64,000 nt of DNA from Bradyrhizobium diversitatis (GCF_016031635.1 NZ_JACEGD010000030.1:62001-126000), one strand, 5' to 3'; shown: positions 8,998 to 18,510, counted from the stretch's first letter. The notes: generated by a model from the letters alone, not told the origin. A program made the numbers and translations.

Positions 8998-9082
8998 GTC
9001 ATTGCGAGGAGCCCTTGCGACGAAGCAATCCAGACTGTCGCCGCGGAACGATTCTGGATTGCTTCGCTCCGCTCGCAATGAC
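8998..9082. repeat. Dispersed palindromic repeat (GTCATTGCGAG family)
   Basis: GTCATTGCGAGGAGC at the left and GCTCGCAATGAC at the right are inverted copies. GCAATCCAGA and TCTGGATTGC form an inner pair. It fills most of the 146-nt gap between the oxidoreductase and the convergent protease gene and may also act as a transcription end. Confidence 0.75.
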
Positions 9083-9116
9083 GAGATTGTGGAGACGTGT
9101 TCGCCACTGCTCCGCG

Positions 9117-10136
9117 CTAGCGCCCCGGCTTGCGCTCGATCGGATCGATGTCGATCGCCCGCAGGCGGCCGAGCCGCAGCACGTCCATGGCGAGCCGCCG
9201 GCCGATCCGGTCGCGGTCGAGCACGCGGATCAGATCATCGACGCCGTTGATCTCGACGCCGTCGAGCCTGATCACGACGTCGCCGGGCAACAGGCCCGCC
9301 TTGGCCGCGGGTCCATCCGGCTCGATCTGCATCAAGAGCGCGCCCATCTTGTTCTCGACGCCGGCCAGCACCGCATGCCGCCGCGGGACCGGTGCCGTCT
9401 GCCCGGCAACGCCTATATAGGCGCGACGGACGTAGCCGTGGCGAATGATCTCCGACAGCACGAATTGCGCGGTGTTGCTAGCGACCGCAAAACAGATCCC
9501 TTGCGCGCCGTTGATGATGGCGGTGTTGATGCCGATCACCTCGGCATTCGACGACACCAGCGGCCCGCCCGAATTGCCGGGATTGAGCGCGGCATCGGTC
9601 TGGATCACGTCCTCGATGGTGCGCCCGCTGACCGAGCGGATCGAGCGCCCGAGCGCCGAGACGACGCCGGCGGTCACGGTCGATTCGAAGCCGAGCGGAT
9701 TGCCGATTGCGATCACGAGCTGGCCGCGGCGCAACGTCTTGGAATTTCCGAGCGCGGCATAAGGCAGATGGCGAACGCCGTTGGCGCGCAGCAGCGCAAG
9801 GTCCGTGTCGGGATCGACGCCGAGCACCTGGGCCTCGCCGACATGACCCTCGACGTCGCGCAGCCGTATCTCCTTCGACGTGCCGACCACATGGCTGTTG
9901 GTGAGGACGAGTCCATCCGGCGAGATCACGATGCCGGAGCCGAGCCCGCCGCGCTCGCGGCCGTTCGGCACCTTGGGACCGGTCTCGACACGCACGACCG
10001 CAGGGCCGACGCGGTCGGTCACATCGATCACGGCATTGGAATAGGCGTCCAGCAGGGCCCCGTCGCCGACAGGGGCAGACGTCGTCGTTCGCGATGACGG
10101 CGCGTCATCGGCGATATCTGAGGTGAAGTCCAACAT
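9117..10136 (-). CDS. HtrA/DegP-like serine protease with one PDZ domain
   Basis: The 339-residue S1C-family protein shows the complete triad: His82 in VLTNSHVV, Asp112 in DPDTDLALL and Ser189 in NPGNSGGPLV. A single PDZ domain follows (about 235-330, with DGPAAKAGLLPGDVVIRLDG). Unlike periplasmic DegP it starts MLDFTSDIADDAPSS, with no signal peptide or membrane anchor, so it is predicted to be cytoplasmic. It lies 91 nt downstream of the GMC dehydrogenase pair on the same strand and may share their transcript. Its substrate is unknown. Confidence 0.88.
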   Translation of the reverse strand: MLDFTSDIADDAPSSRTTTSAPVGDGALLDAYSNAVIDVTDRVGPAVVRVETGPKVPNGRERGGLGSGIVISPDGLVLTNSHVVGTSKEIRLRDVEGHVGEAQVLGVDPDTDLALLRANGVRHLPYAALGNSKTLRRGQLVIAIGNPLGFESTVTAGVVSALGRSIRSVSGRTIEDVIQTDAALNPGNSGGPLVSSNAEVIGINTAIINGAQGICFAVASNTAQFVLSEIIRHGYVRRAYIGVAGQTAPVPRRHAVLAGVENKMGALLMQIEPDGPAAKAGLLPGDVVIRLDGVEINGVDDLIRVLDRDRIGRRLAMDVLRLGRLRAIDIDPIERKPGR

Positions 10137-10227
10137 GGCAAGAGTCCTTGAGGCTCACACAGATGGTGGCCTGTTTCCTGCCGCGCAAGATGCGCGCCTG
10201 GAGCGCAGGGCTGGACTGCCCAGATGG

Positions 10228-10677
10228 CTAGGGCGCTCGCCTCAGCGAGCCGCCTCTTGCCTTGACCGGGTCGAGCAGCGTCCAGTCGCCATCGGGAAGC
10301 ACATGGCCCTTGGGGAACGGCGCGCGGAGCTCGAGCCCCAGCGAACCGAGCACGCGGTCGTCGCGGTAGTAGCATTGCAGCACCACGCGGACGAGCGTTG
10401 CGGCGGCGACGCCGCCGGAGATGCGGAACTGCTGGGCGACGCCGTCGCGCGCGGCGGGCTCGAGATCGGCCAGCGGCATGCCGGCGAGCCGAGCCAGGTG
10501 ATCCAGCGCCGTCACGACCTGTTTGGTGTCGCGGCCGAGCGTTGCGATTATGTCGGCCTGAATGATGTCGTCATCGGCGCCCGGAACGCGATATTCCTCG
10601 CTCGGAGGAATGATCATCGCGGCGATGGCGCGCAAGTCCTGGCGCTGCCGCGGCGTGAGGGTCAGTTGCTCGGACAT
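10228..10677 (-). CDS. Gluconate 2-dehydrogenase subunit 3-like small subunit
   Basis: The 149-residue protein resembles the small subunit (subunit 3 family) that accompanies membrane-linked GMC dehydrogenases. LTPRQRQDLRAIAAMIIPPS near the N-terminus is the usual opening helix of that family. It starts 9 nt after the GMC oxidoreductase stop, the typical pairing. Members of this family normally have a Tat signal; none is visible here, so this pair may work in the cytoplasm or reach the periplasm differently. No cytochrome c subunit lies nearby. Confidence 0.7.
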   Translation of the reverse strand: MSEQLTLTPRQRQDLRAIAAMIIPPSEEYRVPGADDDIIQADIIATLGRDTKQVVTALDHLARLAGMPLADLEPAARDGVAQQFRISGGVAAATLVRVVLQCYYRDDRVLGSLGLELRAPFPKGHVLPDGDWTLLDPVKARGGSLRRAP

Positions 10678-10686
10678 GGCAATCCT

Positions 10687-12285
10687 CTATTCGAACAAAT
10701 TGGCCAGGCGCTGCTTCATCTGGTCGGCGATGTACAGCGCGAGGGCCTGGATGGTCGACGTCGGGTTCACGCCGCCCGAGGTGACGAAGATGCTGCCGTC
10801 GACGATGAAGAGGTTCTTCACGTCGTGCGCGCGGCCCCATTCGTTGACCACGGAGCGTTCAGGGTCGGTGCCCATCCGCGCGGTGCCGAGCAGATGCCAG
10901 CCGCCCCAGGGGATCGGATTGTTGATGCAGATGTCGGTCGCGCCGGCGGTCTCGAGAATCTCCCTGCCGCGCGCCAGCCCGTGCTCCATCATTTTCCGGC
11001 TGTTCTCGCTGATCATATAGTCAACCTTCGGCGCGGGGATGCCGTGACTGTCCTTCAGCACGGGATCGAGCGTGACGCGGTTGTGCTCCTCGGGCAGATC
11101 CTCGCAGATCGCCGACACCGCGAGCCGATGACCGTTGAGCTTGCGGAATACGCGATGATGGTCAGCGCCCCATGGCAGAATGCCCTTTTGCTCGCTCGCG
11201 ACCGCCTCGAACACCGGCCCCGCGCCGCGGCCGAACTGGATGCCGTAGCCGCGCACGAAGCCGCGCGACAGGTCGGTGTCGTAAAACTCCTTGCTCCACA
11301 GGCAGGTCGGCGGCGCGCGATTGCTGTCGGTCGGCTCCTTCACAAATCCGTAGATTTGAGCATAGGGATGGAACATCAGGTTCTTGCCGACGAGGCCGGA
11401 CGAATTGGCAAGCCCGTTCGGAAAGCGCCCCGAGGCCGAGTTCAAAAGCAGGCGCGGCGTGCCCACGCCGTTGCAGGCGATGATGACGACATGCGCGGGC
11501 TGAAACTGCTCGACGCCGTCCTTGTCGTAATAGACCACGCCCGAAGCCATGCCGTTCTCATCGGTGGTGATCTCCCGCACCCGGCAATGGGTGCGCAGCT
11601 CGACGCCGGCGCGGATCGCATGCGGCCAATAGGTGATGTCGGTGGATGACTTCGCGCCCTGCGCGCAGGCCGGCGTGCAATGGCCGAGATTGATGCAGCG
11701 TGCCCGGCCCTCATAGTCGATGGTCGCGACCGTCGTATCCGACGGCCACCAGTGCCAGCCGAGCTTGTTCATGGCCTTGCCGATGATGGCGCCGGACAGT
11801 CCGAGCGGCTGCTGCGGCATCGGCGGATGCGTCAGCGGCGAGCGTGGATCGCCTGACAGGCCGGACGTCCCCATCATCCGGTCGTTCTCCTCGAAGAACG
11901 GGGTCAGCGCGTCGTAATCGATCGGCCAGTCGTCGGCGACGCCGTCCAGCGTCTTCACCTTGAAATCGGAGGGGTGCAGCCGCGGCCAATGCGCGGTGTA
12001 CATCACCGTCGAGCCGCCGACCGCATTGTAATTGACGACCTTGATCGGGGAGTTGTCGTCGTTGATCGGGTAGTCCTCGGGCCGGCCGCGGACGTTGGGG
12101 CTCGACGACCATTCGCCGTAGAATTTGGCCTCCCAATCCCGGCCGGTGCTGGGATATTCCGCCGGATTCATCCAGCCGCCCTGCTCCAGGCAGAGGATGT
12201 GCATCTTGGTCTCGGCCAGCGACCACGCCACCGCCGCGCCTGAAGCGCCGGCGCCGATGATCAGGACGTCCACGGGGTCTTTCAT
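10687..12285 (-). CDS. GMC-family FAD-dependent oxidoreductase (large subunit)
   Basis: The 532-residue protein begins with a dinucleotide-binding fold (VLIIGAGASGAAVAWSLAE, residues 6-24). The GMC motif follows with NAVGGSTVMYTAHW near residue 90. The C-terminal active-site region has the conserved His in GGWHLLGTARMG and the Asn in GGVNPTSTIQ. Such enzymes oxidise sugar or alcohol hydroxyls; with the small subunit immediately downstream, a gluconate/glucoside-type dehydrogenase is most likely. The substrate is not determined. A 200-nt divergent intergenic region separates it from the nuclease-like gene and should hold both promoters. Confidence 0.86.
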   Translation of the reverse strand: MKDPVDVLIIGAGASGAAVAWSLAETKMHILCLEQGGWMNPAEYPSTGRDWEAKFYGEWSSSPNVRGRPEDYPINDDNSPIKVVNYNAVGGSTVMYTAHWPRLHPSDFKVKTLDGVADDWPIDYDALTPFFEENDRMMGTSGLSGDPRSPLTHPPMPQQPLGLSGAIIGKAMNKLGWHWWPSDTTVATIDYEGRARCINLGHCTPACAQGAKSSTDITYWPHAIRAGVELRTHCRVREITTDENGMASGVVYYDKDGVEQFQPAHVVIIACNGVGTPRLLLNSASGRFPNGLANSSGLVGKNLMFHPYAQIYGFVKEPTDSNRAPPTCLWSKEFYDTDLSRGFVRGYGIQFGRGAGPVFEAVASEQKGILPWGADHHRVFRKLNGHRLAVSAICEDLPEEHNRVTLDPVLKDSHGIPAPKVDYMISENSRKMMEHGLARGREILETAGATDICINNPIPWGGWHLLGTARMGTDPERSVVNEWGRAHDVKNLFIVDGSIFVTSGGVNPTSTIQALALYIADQMKQRLANLFE

Positions 12286-12485
12286 CGCAAGCTTTCCTCC
12301 CCCTCGCCGCTTCCCGGGCGATTCGGCCTATCGCGGCTAGCGAGGCCGGCGAACGATAAGGTCAGAGCGACGGCCGAGTAAAGCCGCGAGGCCGGAATGT
12401 CGCGCTTCGCGGGGTGCAGACCATTGGTATCGCCACATCCCGATGCTAGGAACGGGACGCACGAGCCCATCGATAGCGAGACCGT

Positions 12486-13274
12486 ATGTCCTTCCGAAAT
12501 TTCTTTGCCAGCGCCCGCGTTTTTGCGCTCATTTCGTTTTTCGCCTTGTCCGGATTTCTGGGCGCCCCCTCCCCTGCCTCGGCGCTGACCGGCGCCGCGA
12601 CGGCCCGCGACGGCAACTCCATCCAGCTTGGCGACGTGACGTATCGGCTGGACGGCGTCGATGCGCCCGAGCTGGACCAGGTCTGCATCGACGATCACGC
12701 CGATGCCTGGACCTGCGGCATCGAGGCCCGCGATCAGCTCACGAAGCTGATCAAGGGACGCGTGGTGCGCTGCGACGACGTCGGGCCGGAAAAGAGCTTC
12801 GGCAAGCGACACCGGGCGATCTGCACGGCCGAGGGCGACAAGTCGACCTTGAACGAACAGCTGGTCAGGCTCGGCTTTGCCGTCGCCCGGGAGCCGATCA
12901 AGGCCAACGTCAAGCCCGCCGCGGCCGAAGCCAAGACAGCCGCCACCGGGATCTGGAAGGGCTGTTTTGTTGCACCGCAAGATTTTCGCGCCGGCAAGAA
13001 GGACGGCACACTCCTGGGCGCCGCCTGCCGGCCCGACCGCGACAAGGAGATTCGCGCCGTGCTGTTCCCAGAGGAACTGACGATGCCGCCCAGCTGCAGC
13101 ATCAAGGGCAAGCTTGCGGTGCGCGCCCGCGTCACCGGCAATATCGGCATCTACCATCTGCGGGGATGCCCGAGCTATCCCGCGACCACCAGACCCGACC
13201 GCTGGTTCTGCTCGGAGGACGACGCCCAGGCTGCCGGCTTCCGCAAGGCCTATAATTGCCGCCGGCCAAAGTGA
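12486..13274 (+). CDS. Secreted thermonuclease (SNase)-like protein
   Basis: The 262-residue protein has a signal peptide (about residues 1-34, ending near PSPASALTG). A staphylococcal-nuclease-like fold follows: YRLDGVDAPE near residue 55 and GKRHRAICT near 105 match the regions carrying the conserved Arg and acidic residues of that family. The C-terminal part (about 160-262) is cysteine-containing and less recognisable. Whether it is an active nuclease cannot be decided, because related proteins in rhizobia often keep the fold with partial active sites. It stands alone, divergent from the GMC gene. Confidence 0.75.
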   Translation: MSFRNFFASARVFALISFFALSGFLGAPSPASALTGAATARDGNSIQLGDVTYRLDGVDAPELDQVCIDDHADAWTCGIEARDQLTKLIKGRVVRCDDVGPEKSFGKRHRAICTAEGDKSTLNEQLVRLGFAVAREPIKANVKPAAAEAKTAATGIWKGCFVAPQDFRAGKKDGTLLGAACRPDRDKEIRAVLFPEELTMPPSCSIKGKLAVRARVTGNIGIYHLRGCPSYPATTRPDRWFCSEDDAQAAGFRKAYNCRRPK

Positions 13275-13449
13275 ATGGGCGAGTTCCACACCTGTGAGTA
13301 GTATTCCGGCTCCGTATTGATCCGGGATTGAACTTCATCCGCAATTGCTGCATTTGTATGCGTACGCGAGCGCCTAGCGCGAGCGTTTCCTTGGCAACAA
13401 TCCGGCTCCGGCCCGATTGTCTTTGCTCGGGCGTTTCCTCCCTAGACTT

Positions 13450-13482
13450 GGCCGCTTGTCACGAGCAAGCGGCCGTTCTTTT
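13450..13482 (+). terminator. Rho-independent-type terminator
   Basis: GGCCGCTTG at 13450-13458 pairs perfectly with CAAGCGGCC at 13466-13474 across a 7-nt loop and is followed by GTTCTTTT. It lies in the 319-nt gap between the nuclease-like gene and the convergent cyoD end. I see nothing else convincing in that gap. Confidence 0.65.
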
Positions 13483-13593
13483 CTGTGCACCGCTGTGTAA
13501 GCCGAGGCGTGGTGCCCGGGACGAGCCATGACGCCGCGGCAACGTCAGCGCTCCGGATGCCCCGTGACGCCTTCTTGCGATCGTTGCGCGTGA

Positions 13594-13980
13594 TCACTGC
13601 ATCCGCATGATCTGGTCCATCGGCGGCATGTTCGCGTTGAGATGCGCCATGATCCAGACCGTCCCGCCCACCACCAGGAAGACGACAAGCAGCCCGAAGG
13701 CGAGCGCCAGCACGTTGTTGGTGTTGTCGGGCCCCGTGGTGATGTGCAGGAAAAACACGAGATGCACACCCATCTGTGCGATCGCAAGCACGATCAGCGC
13801 GACCGGAATCGAGGGCTGCCAGACCAGATCGGTGCCGGCGATGAAGAACGAGGTCGCCGTAAGCAGCAGCGCGAGCACGAGGCCGACCACGTATCCGACG
13901 ACCCGCGTGCCGACACTATGCTGCTCTTCCTCACCCGGTGCGAGGTCGTGCTTGACCATTCCATGCGTCTGCTCACTCAT
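13594..13980 (-). CDS. cyoD: Cytochrome o ubiquinol oxidase subunit IV
   Basis: The 128-residue protein has three hydrophobic segments and the family signature HLVFFLHITTGPDNTNN. Subunit IV helps assemble the CuB site of the bo3-type quinol oxidase. ATG 13980 (MSEQTHGMVKHDL) overlaps the cyoC stop by 4 nt. It is the last gene of cyoABCD; no cyoE or SURF1-like gene follows. Confidence 0.92.
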   Translation of the reverse strand: MSEQTHGMVKHDLAPGEEEQHSVGTRVVGYVVGLVLALLLTATSFFIAGTDLVWQPSIPVALIVLAIAQMGVHLVFFLHITTGPDNTNNVLALAFGLLVVFLVVGGTVWIMAHLNANMPPMDQIMRMQ

Positions 13981-14618
13981 GGCGCACCCCCGAGCAGGTA
14001 GACGACCGAGAACACTGCGACCCAGATGATGTCGAGCGCATGCCAGAACAGCGCAAAGCACATCATCCGGCGCAGAATGTCGGCGCGAAAGCCCTTTGCG
14101 AACACCTGGGCCATCATGGTGAGGAGCCACAGCACGCCGGCGGAGACATGCAGGCCGTGGCAGCCGACCAGGGAGAAGAACGCGGTCAGGAACGCACTGC
14201 GCGACGGACCGTACCCGCGCGCAATGAGATCGGCAAATTCGCGGAACTCGAGCACGAGGAATATGAGCCCGAGCACGCAGGTGACGGTCATGCCGAGATA
14301 GAACCAGAACCGGTTGCGCACGTCGGCGGCGATGCTGGCCATCCCGCAGGTGAAGCTCGAGAGCAGCAGGCAGACCGTCTCGATCGCGACATTCCTTTGA
14401 TCGAAGATCTCCGCGCCCTTCGGGCCACCGGCAGTCTGGCCGGACAGCACCGCATAGGCCGCGAAGAAGCAGGAGAACATCACGATGTCGGAGAGCAGGA
14501 AGACCCAGAAGCCGTAGGCGGTCACGATCCGCTTCGGCGCGGGGCCGGGATGCTCGATGACGAGGCCGATGTGATGGGGATCGGCACGGGCGTGGTCGGC
14601 CGTCGTGGTCATCGCCAT
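13977..14618 (-). CDS. cyoC: Cytochrome o ubiquinol oxidase subunit III
   Basis: The 213-residue protein has five hydrophobic segments and the subunit III pattern: FWVFLLSDIVMFSCFFAAYA near residue 40, then CHGLHVSAGVLWL and the closing ALFWHALDIIWVAVFSVVYL. It is an accessory membrane subunit of the quinol oxidase. Its start coincides with the cyoB stop and its end overlaps cyoD, so translation is coupled along the operon. Confidence 0.93.
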   Translation of the reverse strand: MAMTTTADHARADPHHIGLVIEHPGPAPKRIVTAYGFWVFLLSDIVMFSCFFAAYAVLSGQTAGGPKGAEIFDQRNVAIETVCLLLSSFTCGMASIAADVRNRFWFYLGMTVTCVLGLIFLVLEFREFADLIARGYGPSRSAFLTAFFSLVGCHGLHVSAGVLWLLTMMAQVFAKGFRADILRRMMCFALFWHALDIIWVAVFSVVYLLGGAP

Positions 14619-16618
14619 CAGACTGCTCCCGCCATGCTGACGAGGTTGCGTCGTTCCTGGATGTTGCTGCGGTCGATGCGGGCGACCTCCTCGGCCGGGA
14701 TGACGTATTCGTCATGGTCGCGCCAAGCGAACACGACGAAGGTGGCGAAGGCGCCGAGGCCGCCCAGGATCACCATCCACCAGATGTGCCAGATCAGCGC
14801 GAACCCCATGATGGTGGCGAAGAAGGCGCAGACGAATCCGGTCGGGGAATTCCGAGGCATCTCGATATCCTGATATTCCGGCGGCTCATGCTCGAGCGAT
14901 TGCTGCTTCGCGTGCGCCTTCATGTCCCAATAGGCGTCCTCGCCGCGCACATCGGGATTGAAGGCGAAGTTGAACACCGGCGGCGGCGACGAGGTCGCCC
15001 ATTCCAGCGAGCGCCCGTCCCAGGGATCGCCGGTGCGATCGCGCAACGCCTCGCGATTGCGGATGCTGACCACGAGCTGCACGATCTGGCAGATCACGCC
15101 GATCGTCAGCACGGCCATGCCGAACGCCGCAACGATCATCCAGGGCCGCCAGGCCGCGACGTCGTAGTGCTGCAGGCGACGAGTCATGCCGAGCATGCCG
15201 GCGATGTAGAGCGGCATGAAGGTGACGTAGAAGCCGAGGAAGGTGAACCAGAACGCGGCCTTGCCCCAGCGCTCGTCGAGGCGGAAACCGAACGCCTTCG
15301 GAAACCAGTATTCCAGGCCGGCGAAGGCGCCAAACAGCACGCCACCGATGATGACGTTGTGGAAGTGCGCAACCAGGAACATGCTGTTGTGGAGCATGAA
15401 GTCGGCCGGCGGCACCGCGACGAGGACGCCCGTCAATCCGCCGATGATGAAGGTGACCATGAAGCCGACCGACCACAACATCGGCGTCGCAAAACGGATG
15501 CGGCCGCCATACATCGTGAACAGCCAGTTGTAGATCTTCACGCCGGTCGGTATCGCAATGATCATGCTGGCGATGCCGAAGATGGCATTGACGTCGGGCC
15601 CCGCCCCCATCGTGAAGAAGTGGTGCAGCCAGACCATGAACGAGACGACGCAGATTGCCATGGTCGCCAGCACCATGGAGCGATAGCCGAACAGCGCCTT
15701 GCCGGAGAAGGTCGACACCACCTCCGAGAAGATGCCGAAGGCTGGCAGCACCAGGATGTAGACCTCGGGATGGCCCCAGGCCCAGATCAGGTTCATGAAC
15801 ATCATGACGTTGCCGCCGGCCTCGTTGGTGAAGAAGTGGAAGCCGAGGTAGCGGTCGAGCAAGAGCATCGCGAGCGTGGCGGTGAGGATCGGGAGGGCCG
15901 CGACGATGAGAAGGTTCGAGGCCAGCGTGGTCCAGCAGAACATCGGCATGCGCAGATAGTTCATGCCCTTCGTGCGCAGCTTCAGCACGGTCGTGACGAG
16001 ATTGATGCCGGCGACCAGCGTCCCGACGCCGGAGATCTGCAATGACCAGGCGTAATAGTCGACGCCGACACCGGGCGAGTAGACCAGCCCCGACAGCGGC
16101 GGAAAGGCGAGCCAGCCGGTGCGCGCGAACTCCCCGACCACGAGCGAGACGTTGACCAGCAGCGCCCCGGTCGCGGTCAGCCAGAAGCCGACCGAATTGA
16201 GCGTCGGAAACGCGACGTCGCGCACGCCGAGCTGGAGCGGCACGACGAGGTTCATCAGCCCGATCACGAAGGGCATCGCCACGAAGAAGATCATGATGGT
16301 GCCGTGCGCGGAGAAGATCTGGTTGTAGTGCTCCGGCGGCAGATAGCCCTGCGACTGATAGGCGATCGCCTGCTGGATCCGCATCATGATGGCGTCGCTG
16401 CCGCCGCGCAGCAGCATCACGGAGGCGAGCAGGATGTACATGACGCCGATGCGCTTGTGATCGACGCTGGTGATCCATTCGCTCCAGAGATAGGACAGAT
16501 GTCCCTTCACCACGACCCACGCCAGGACGCCGAGGATGGCGACCAGCACCACCGCGCCGGCGACGAGCGGAATCGGCTGATCGAACGGAATGGCCGACCA
16601 ATCGAGCTTACCGAGCAT
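14618..16618 (-). CDS. cyoB: Cytochrome o ubiquinol oxidase subunit I (catalytic)
   Basis: This is the heme-copper subunit that reduces oxygen and pumps protons, about 666 residues with many membrane helices. The core motifs are present: WGHPEVYILVLPAFG (CuB His and the cross-linked Tyr), VWLHHFFTMG (two CuB His) and AHFHNVIIGG (heme ligands). The homologue-like start MLGKLDWSAIPFDQP points to ATG 16618; an adjacent ATG (16621) and a GTG (16630) are possible. The start overlaps the cyoA end by 11 nt. Confidence 0.95.
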   Translation of the reverse strand: MLGKLDWSAIPFDQPIPLVAGAVVLVAILGVLAWVVVKGHLSYLWSEWITSVDHKRIGVMYILLASVMLLRGGSDAIMMRIQQAIAYQSQGYLPPEHYNQIFSAHGTIMIFFVAMPFVIGLMNLVVPLQLGVRDVAFPTLNSVGFWLTATGALLVNVSLVVGEFARTGWLAFPPLSGLVYSPGVGVDYYAWSLQISGVGTLVAGINLVTTVLKLRTKGMNYLRMPMFCWTTLASNLLIVAALPILTATLAMLLLDRYLGFHFFTNEAGGNVMMFMNLIWAWGHPEVYILVLPAFGIFSEVVSTFSGKALFGYRSMVLATMAICVVSFMVWLHHFFTMGAGPDVNAIFGIASMIIAIPTGVKIYNWLFTMYGGRIRFATPMLWSVGFMVTFIIGGLTGVLVAVPPADFMLHNSMFLVAHFHNVIIGGVLFGAFAGLEYWFPKAFGFRLDERWGKAAFWFTFLGFYVTFMPLYIAGMLGMTRRLQHYDVAAWRPWMIVAAFGMAVLTIGVICQIVQLVVSIRNREALRDRTGDPWDGRSLEWATSSPPPVFNFAFNPDVRGEDAYWDMKAHAKQQSLEHEPPEYQDIEMPRNSPTGFVCAFFATIMGFALIWHIWWMVILGGLGAFATFVVFAWRDHDEYVIPAEEVARIDRSNIQERRNLVSMAGAV

Positions 16619-17441
16619 CATGGCCTCCACTGTGCGCCCGGCCTGCTTCGGATGCGAGCTCCGGCCCTGGTCCCGGCGGAATGTGCTGGGTCGCGATCAG
16701 GTCGAACAGCCGTGGATCGTCCAGGCGATAGACAGGTCGGCCCTTCTCGATGCCCTGCTGCATCAGCTTCTTGTAGCTGTCCGCATTCAACACCGCGTCC
16801 GTCTTCGCGGTATTCGCCACCCATTCCGGAAAGGCGAGCGGCGAGACGACGTTGACGTCGAACATCATGTCGGGAAACCCGTCGCCGGAGAAATGCGCGG
16901 ACAGGCCCTGGAGCTTGCCTTCATTGTCGGCACGCAGGTTGAGCCTCGTCACCATGCCGTTCATGGTGTAGATCATGCTGCCAAGCTGCGGGATGAAGAA
17001 CGTGTTCATGACGCTCGACGATGTCAGCTGGAAATTCAGCTCGGCGCCCGCAGGCACCGTCAACGTGTTGATGGTGGCGATGCGCTGGTCCGGATAGATG
17101 AACAGCCATTTCCAGTCGAGCGACACGGCCTGGATCCGCACCGGACTTCCGGTGCCCGGCACGGGCGCGGCCGGATCGAGCTGGTGCGAACCGATCCAGG
17201 CGACACCGCCGAGCAGGATGACCGTGAGTGCAGGGATTGACCACACCACCATTTCGACGCGGCCGGAATAGACGAAGCCAGGCTGGTAGCGCGCTCTCGG
17301 ATTCGAGGCGCGAAACCAGAAAGCGAAGCCGAGGATCGTAAAAATGGTCGGCACCACGATCACGAGCATGATGAAGACGGAATCGACCAGGATGGTGCTG
17401 TTGCCCGCAGCCACGGGCCCTTGCGGATCGAGCAGATTCAT
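16608..17441 (-). CDS. cyoA: Cytochrome o ubiquinol oxidase subunit II, no visible lipoprotein signal
   Basis: Two N-terminal membrane helices are followed by a periplasmic cupredoxin domain. DWKWLFIYPDQRIATIN and SVMNTFFIPQLGSMIY match quinol-oxidase subunit II, which lacks the CuA ligands of cytochrome oxidases. Proteobacterial CyoA normally begins with a lipoprotein signal ending in Cys just before the LLDP motif. Here LLDPQGP comes directly after Met-Asn at ATG 17441. The frame upstream holds no Cys and closes at a TAG (17481-17483). The protein may be unlipidated, or the 5' end may have been altered. It is the first gene of the operon. Confidence 0.9.
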   Translation of the reverse strand: MNLLDPQGPVAAGNSTILVDSVFIMLVIVVPTIFTILGFAFWFRASNPRARYQPGFVYSGRVEMVVWSIPALTVILLGGVAWIGSHQLDPAAPVPGTGSPVRIQAVSLDWKWLFIYPDQRIATINTLTVPAGAELNFQLTSSSVMNTFFIPQLGSMIYTMNGMVTRLNLRADNEGKLQGLSAHFSGDGFPDMMFDVNVVSPLAFPEWVANTAKTDAVLNADSYKKLMQQGIEKGRPVYRLDDPRLFDLIATQHIPPGPGPELASEAGRAHSGGHDAR

Positions 17442-17698
17442 CGGCAAGCCACTGGCGGTTGGGAGCCCCCGGGGCAGAGCCTAGCGCGGGAAAGGCTCCG
17501 GCAGCAAACGCTGCGGGCTCAGAACGGTTCCTGCACGGCACGGCTCAGTCATGCGCGACAGGCCGGCCGCAATATGCAATTCCATGTGATGTCAATGACA
17601 TGCACGCAGGAGCCACGCCCTTCTCTCCGGTCGGGGCGATTGCTAATCTGCACGAAAATAATGGGGCGAATGGTGCCCGTGCCGGGGAGTGAACTGAG

Positions 17699-18499
17699 AT
17701 GCGGTTGAAGGACAAGGTCGCGATCGTCGTCGGGGCCGGGCAAAGTCCCGGCGAAGGCATGGGCAACGGCCGCGCTACCGCGCTCACCTTCGCGCGCGAA
17801 GGCGCGAAGGTCTTATGCGTCGACCATCATCTGGGGTCGGCGCAGGAAACGGTGGCGATGATCGCCGCGAAGCTTGGCACCGCCGCGGCCTTCAAGGCCG
17901 ACGTGATTAAGTCTGCCGACATCAAGGCGATGGTGGCCGACGCGCAATCGCGCTGGGGCCGGATCGACGTGCTGCATAACAATGTCGGCGTCAGCCTGTC
18001 CGGCGGCGACGCCGAGCTGCTCCAACTGACCGAAGAGGCGTTCGACCGCGTCGTCGCGATCAATCTGAAGAGCTGCATACTCGCCGCGAAGGAAGTGATC
18101 CCGATCATGCGCGCTCAACGCAGCGGCGCCGTCATCAACATCTCCTCGATGGCCGCGATCACAACGTATCCTTACGTCGCCTACAAGGCGACGAAATCGG
18201 CGATGATCGCCTTCACCGAACAGCTGGCGTATCAGAACGCCGAGTACGGCATCCGCGCCAACGTCATCCTGCCCGGCCTGATGAACACGCCGATGGCCGT
18301 CGACACCCGCGCCCGCGAATGGCACAAGACCCGCGCCGAGGTCGAAGCCGAGCGCGACAGCAAGGTGTCGCTGCGCAGGAAGATGGGCACCGGATGGGAC
18401 GTCGCCAACGCCGCGCTGTTTCTGGCGTCCGACGAGGCGAACTTCATCACCGGCGTGACGCTGCCGGTGGACGGCGGCGCAAGCGTGCGGCGGGGGTAG
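17699..18499 (+). CDS. Short-chain dehydrogenase/reductase (SDR)
   Basis: The 266-residue protein is a classical SDR. The cofactor site is in VAIVVGAGQSPGEGMGNGRA (residues 8-27), slightly expanded against the usual TGxxxGxG. NNVG lies near residue 97, the catalytic Ser in INISSM, and YVAYKATK carries the catalytic Tyr and Lys. The C-terminus VTLPVDGGASVRRG is typical. The substrate is unknown. It stands alone, divergent from cyoA and ending before a block of inverted repeats. Confidence 0.88.
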   Translation: MRLKDKVAIVVGAGQSPGEGMGNGRATALTFAREGAKVLCVDHHLGSAQETVAMIAAKLGTAAAFKADVIKSADIKAMVADAQSRWGRIDVLHNNVGVSLSGGDAELLQLTEEAFDRVVAINLKSCILAAKEVIPIMRAQRSGAVINISSMAAITTYPYVAYKATKSAMIAFTEQLAYQNAEYGIRANVILPGLMNTPMAVDTRAREWHKTRAEVEAERDSKVSLRRKMGTGWDVANAALFLASDEANFITGVTLPVDGGASVRRG

Positions 18500-18510
18500 G
18501 TCGTTCTTCT

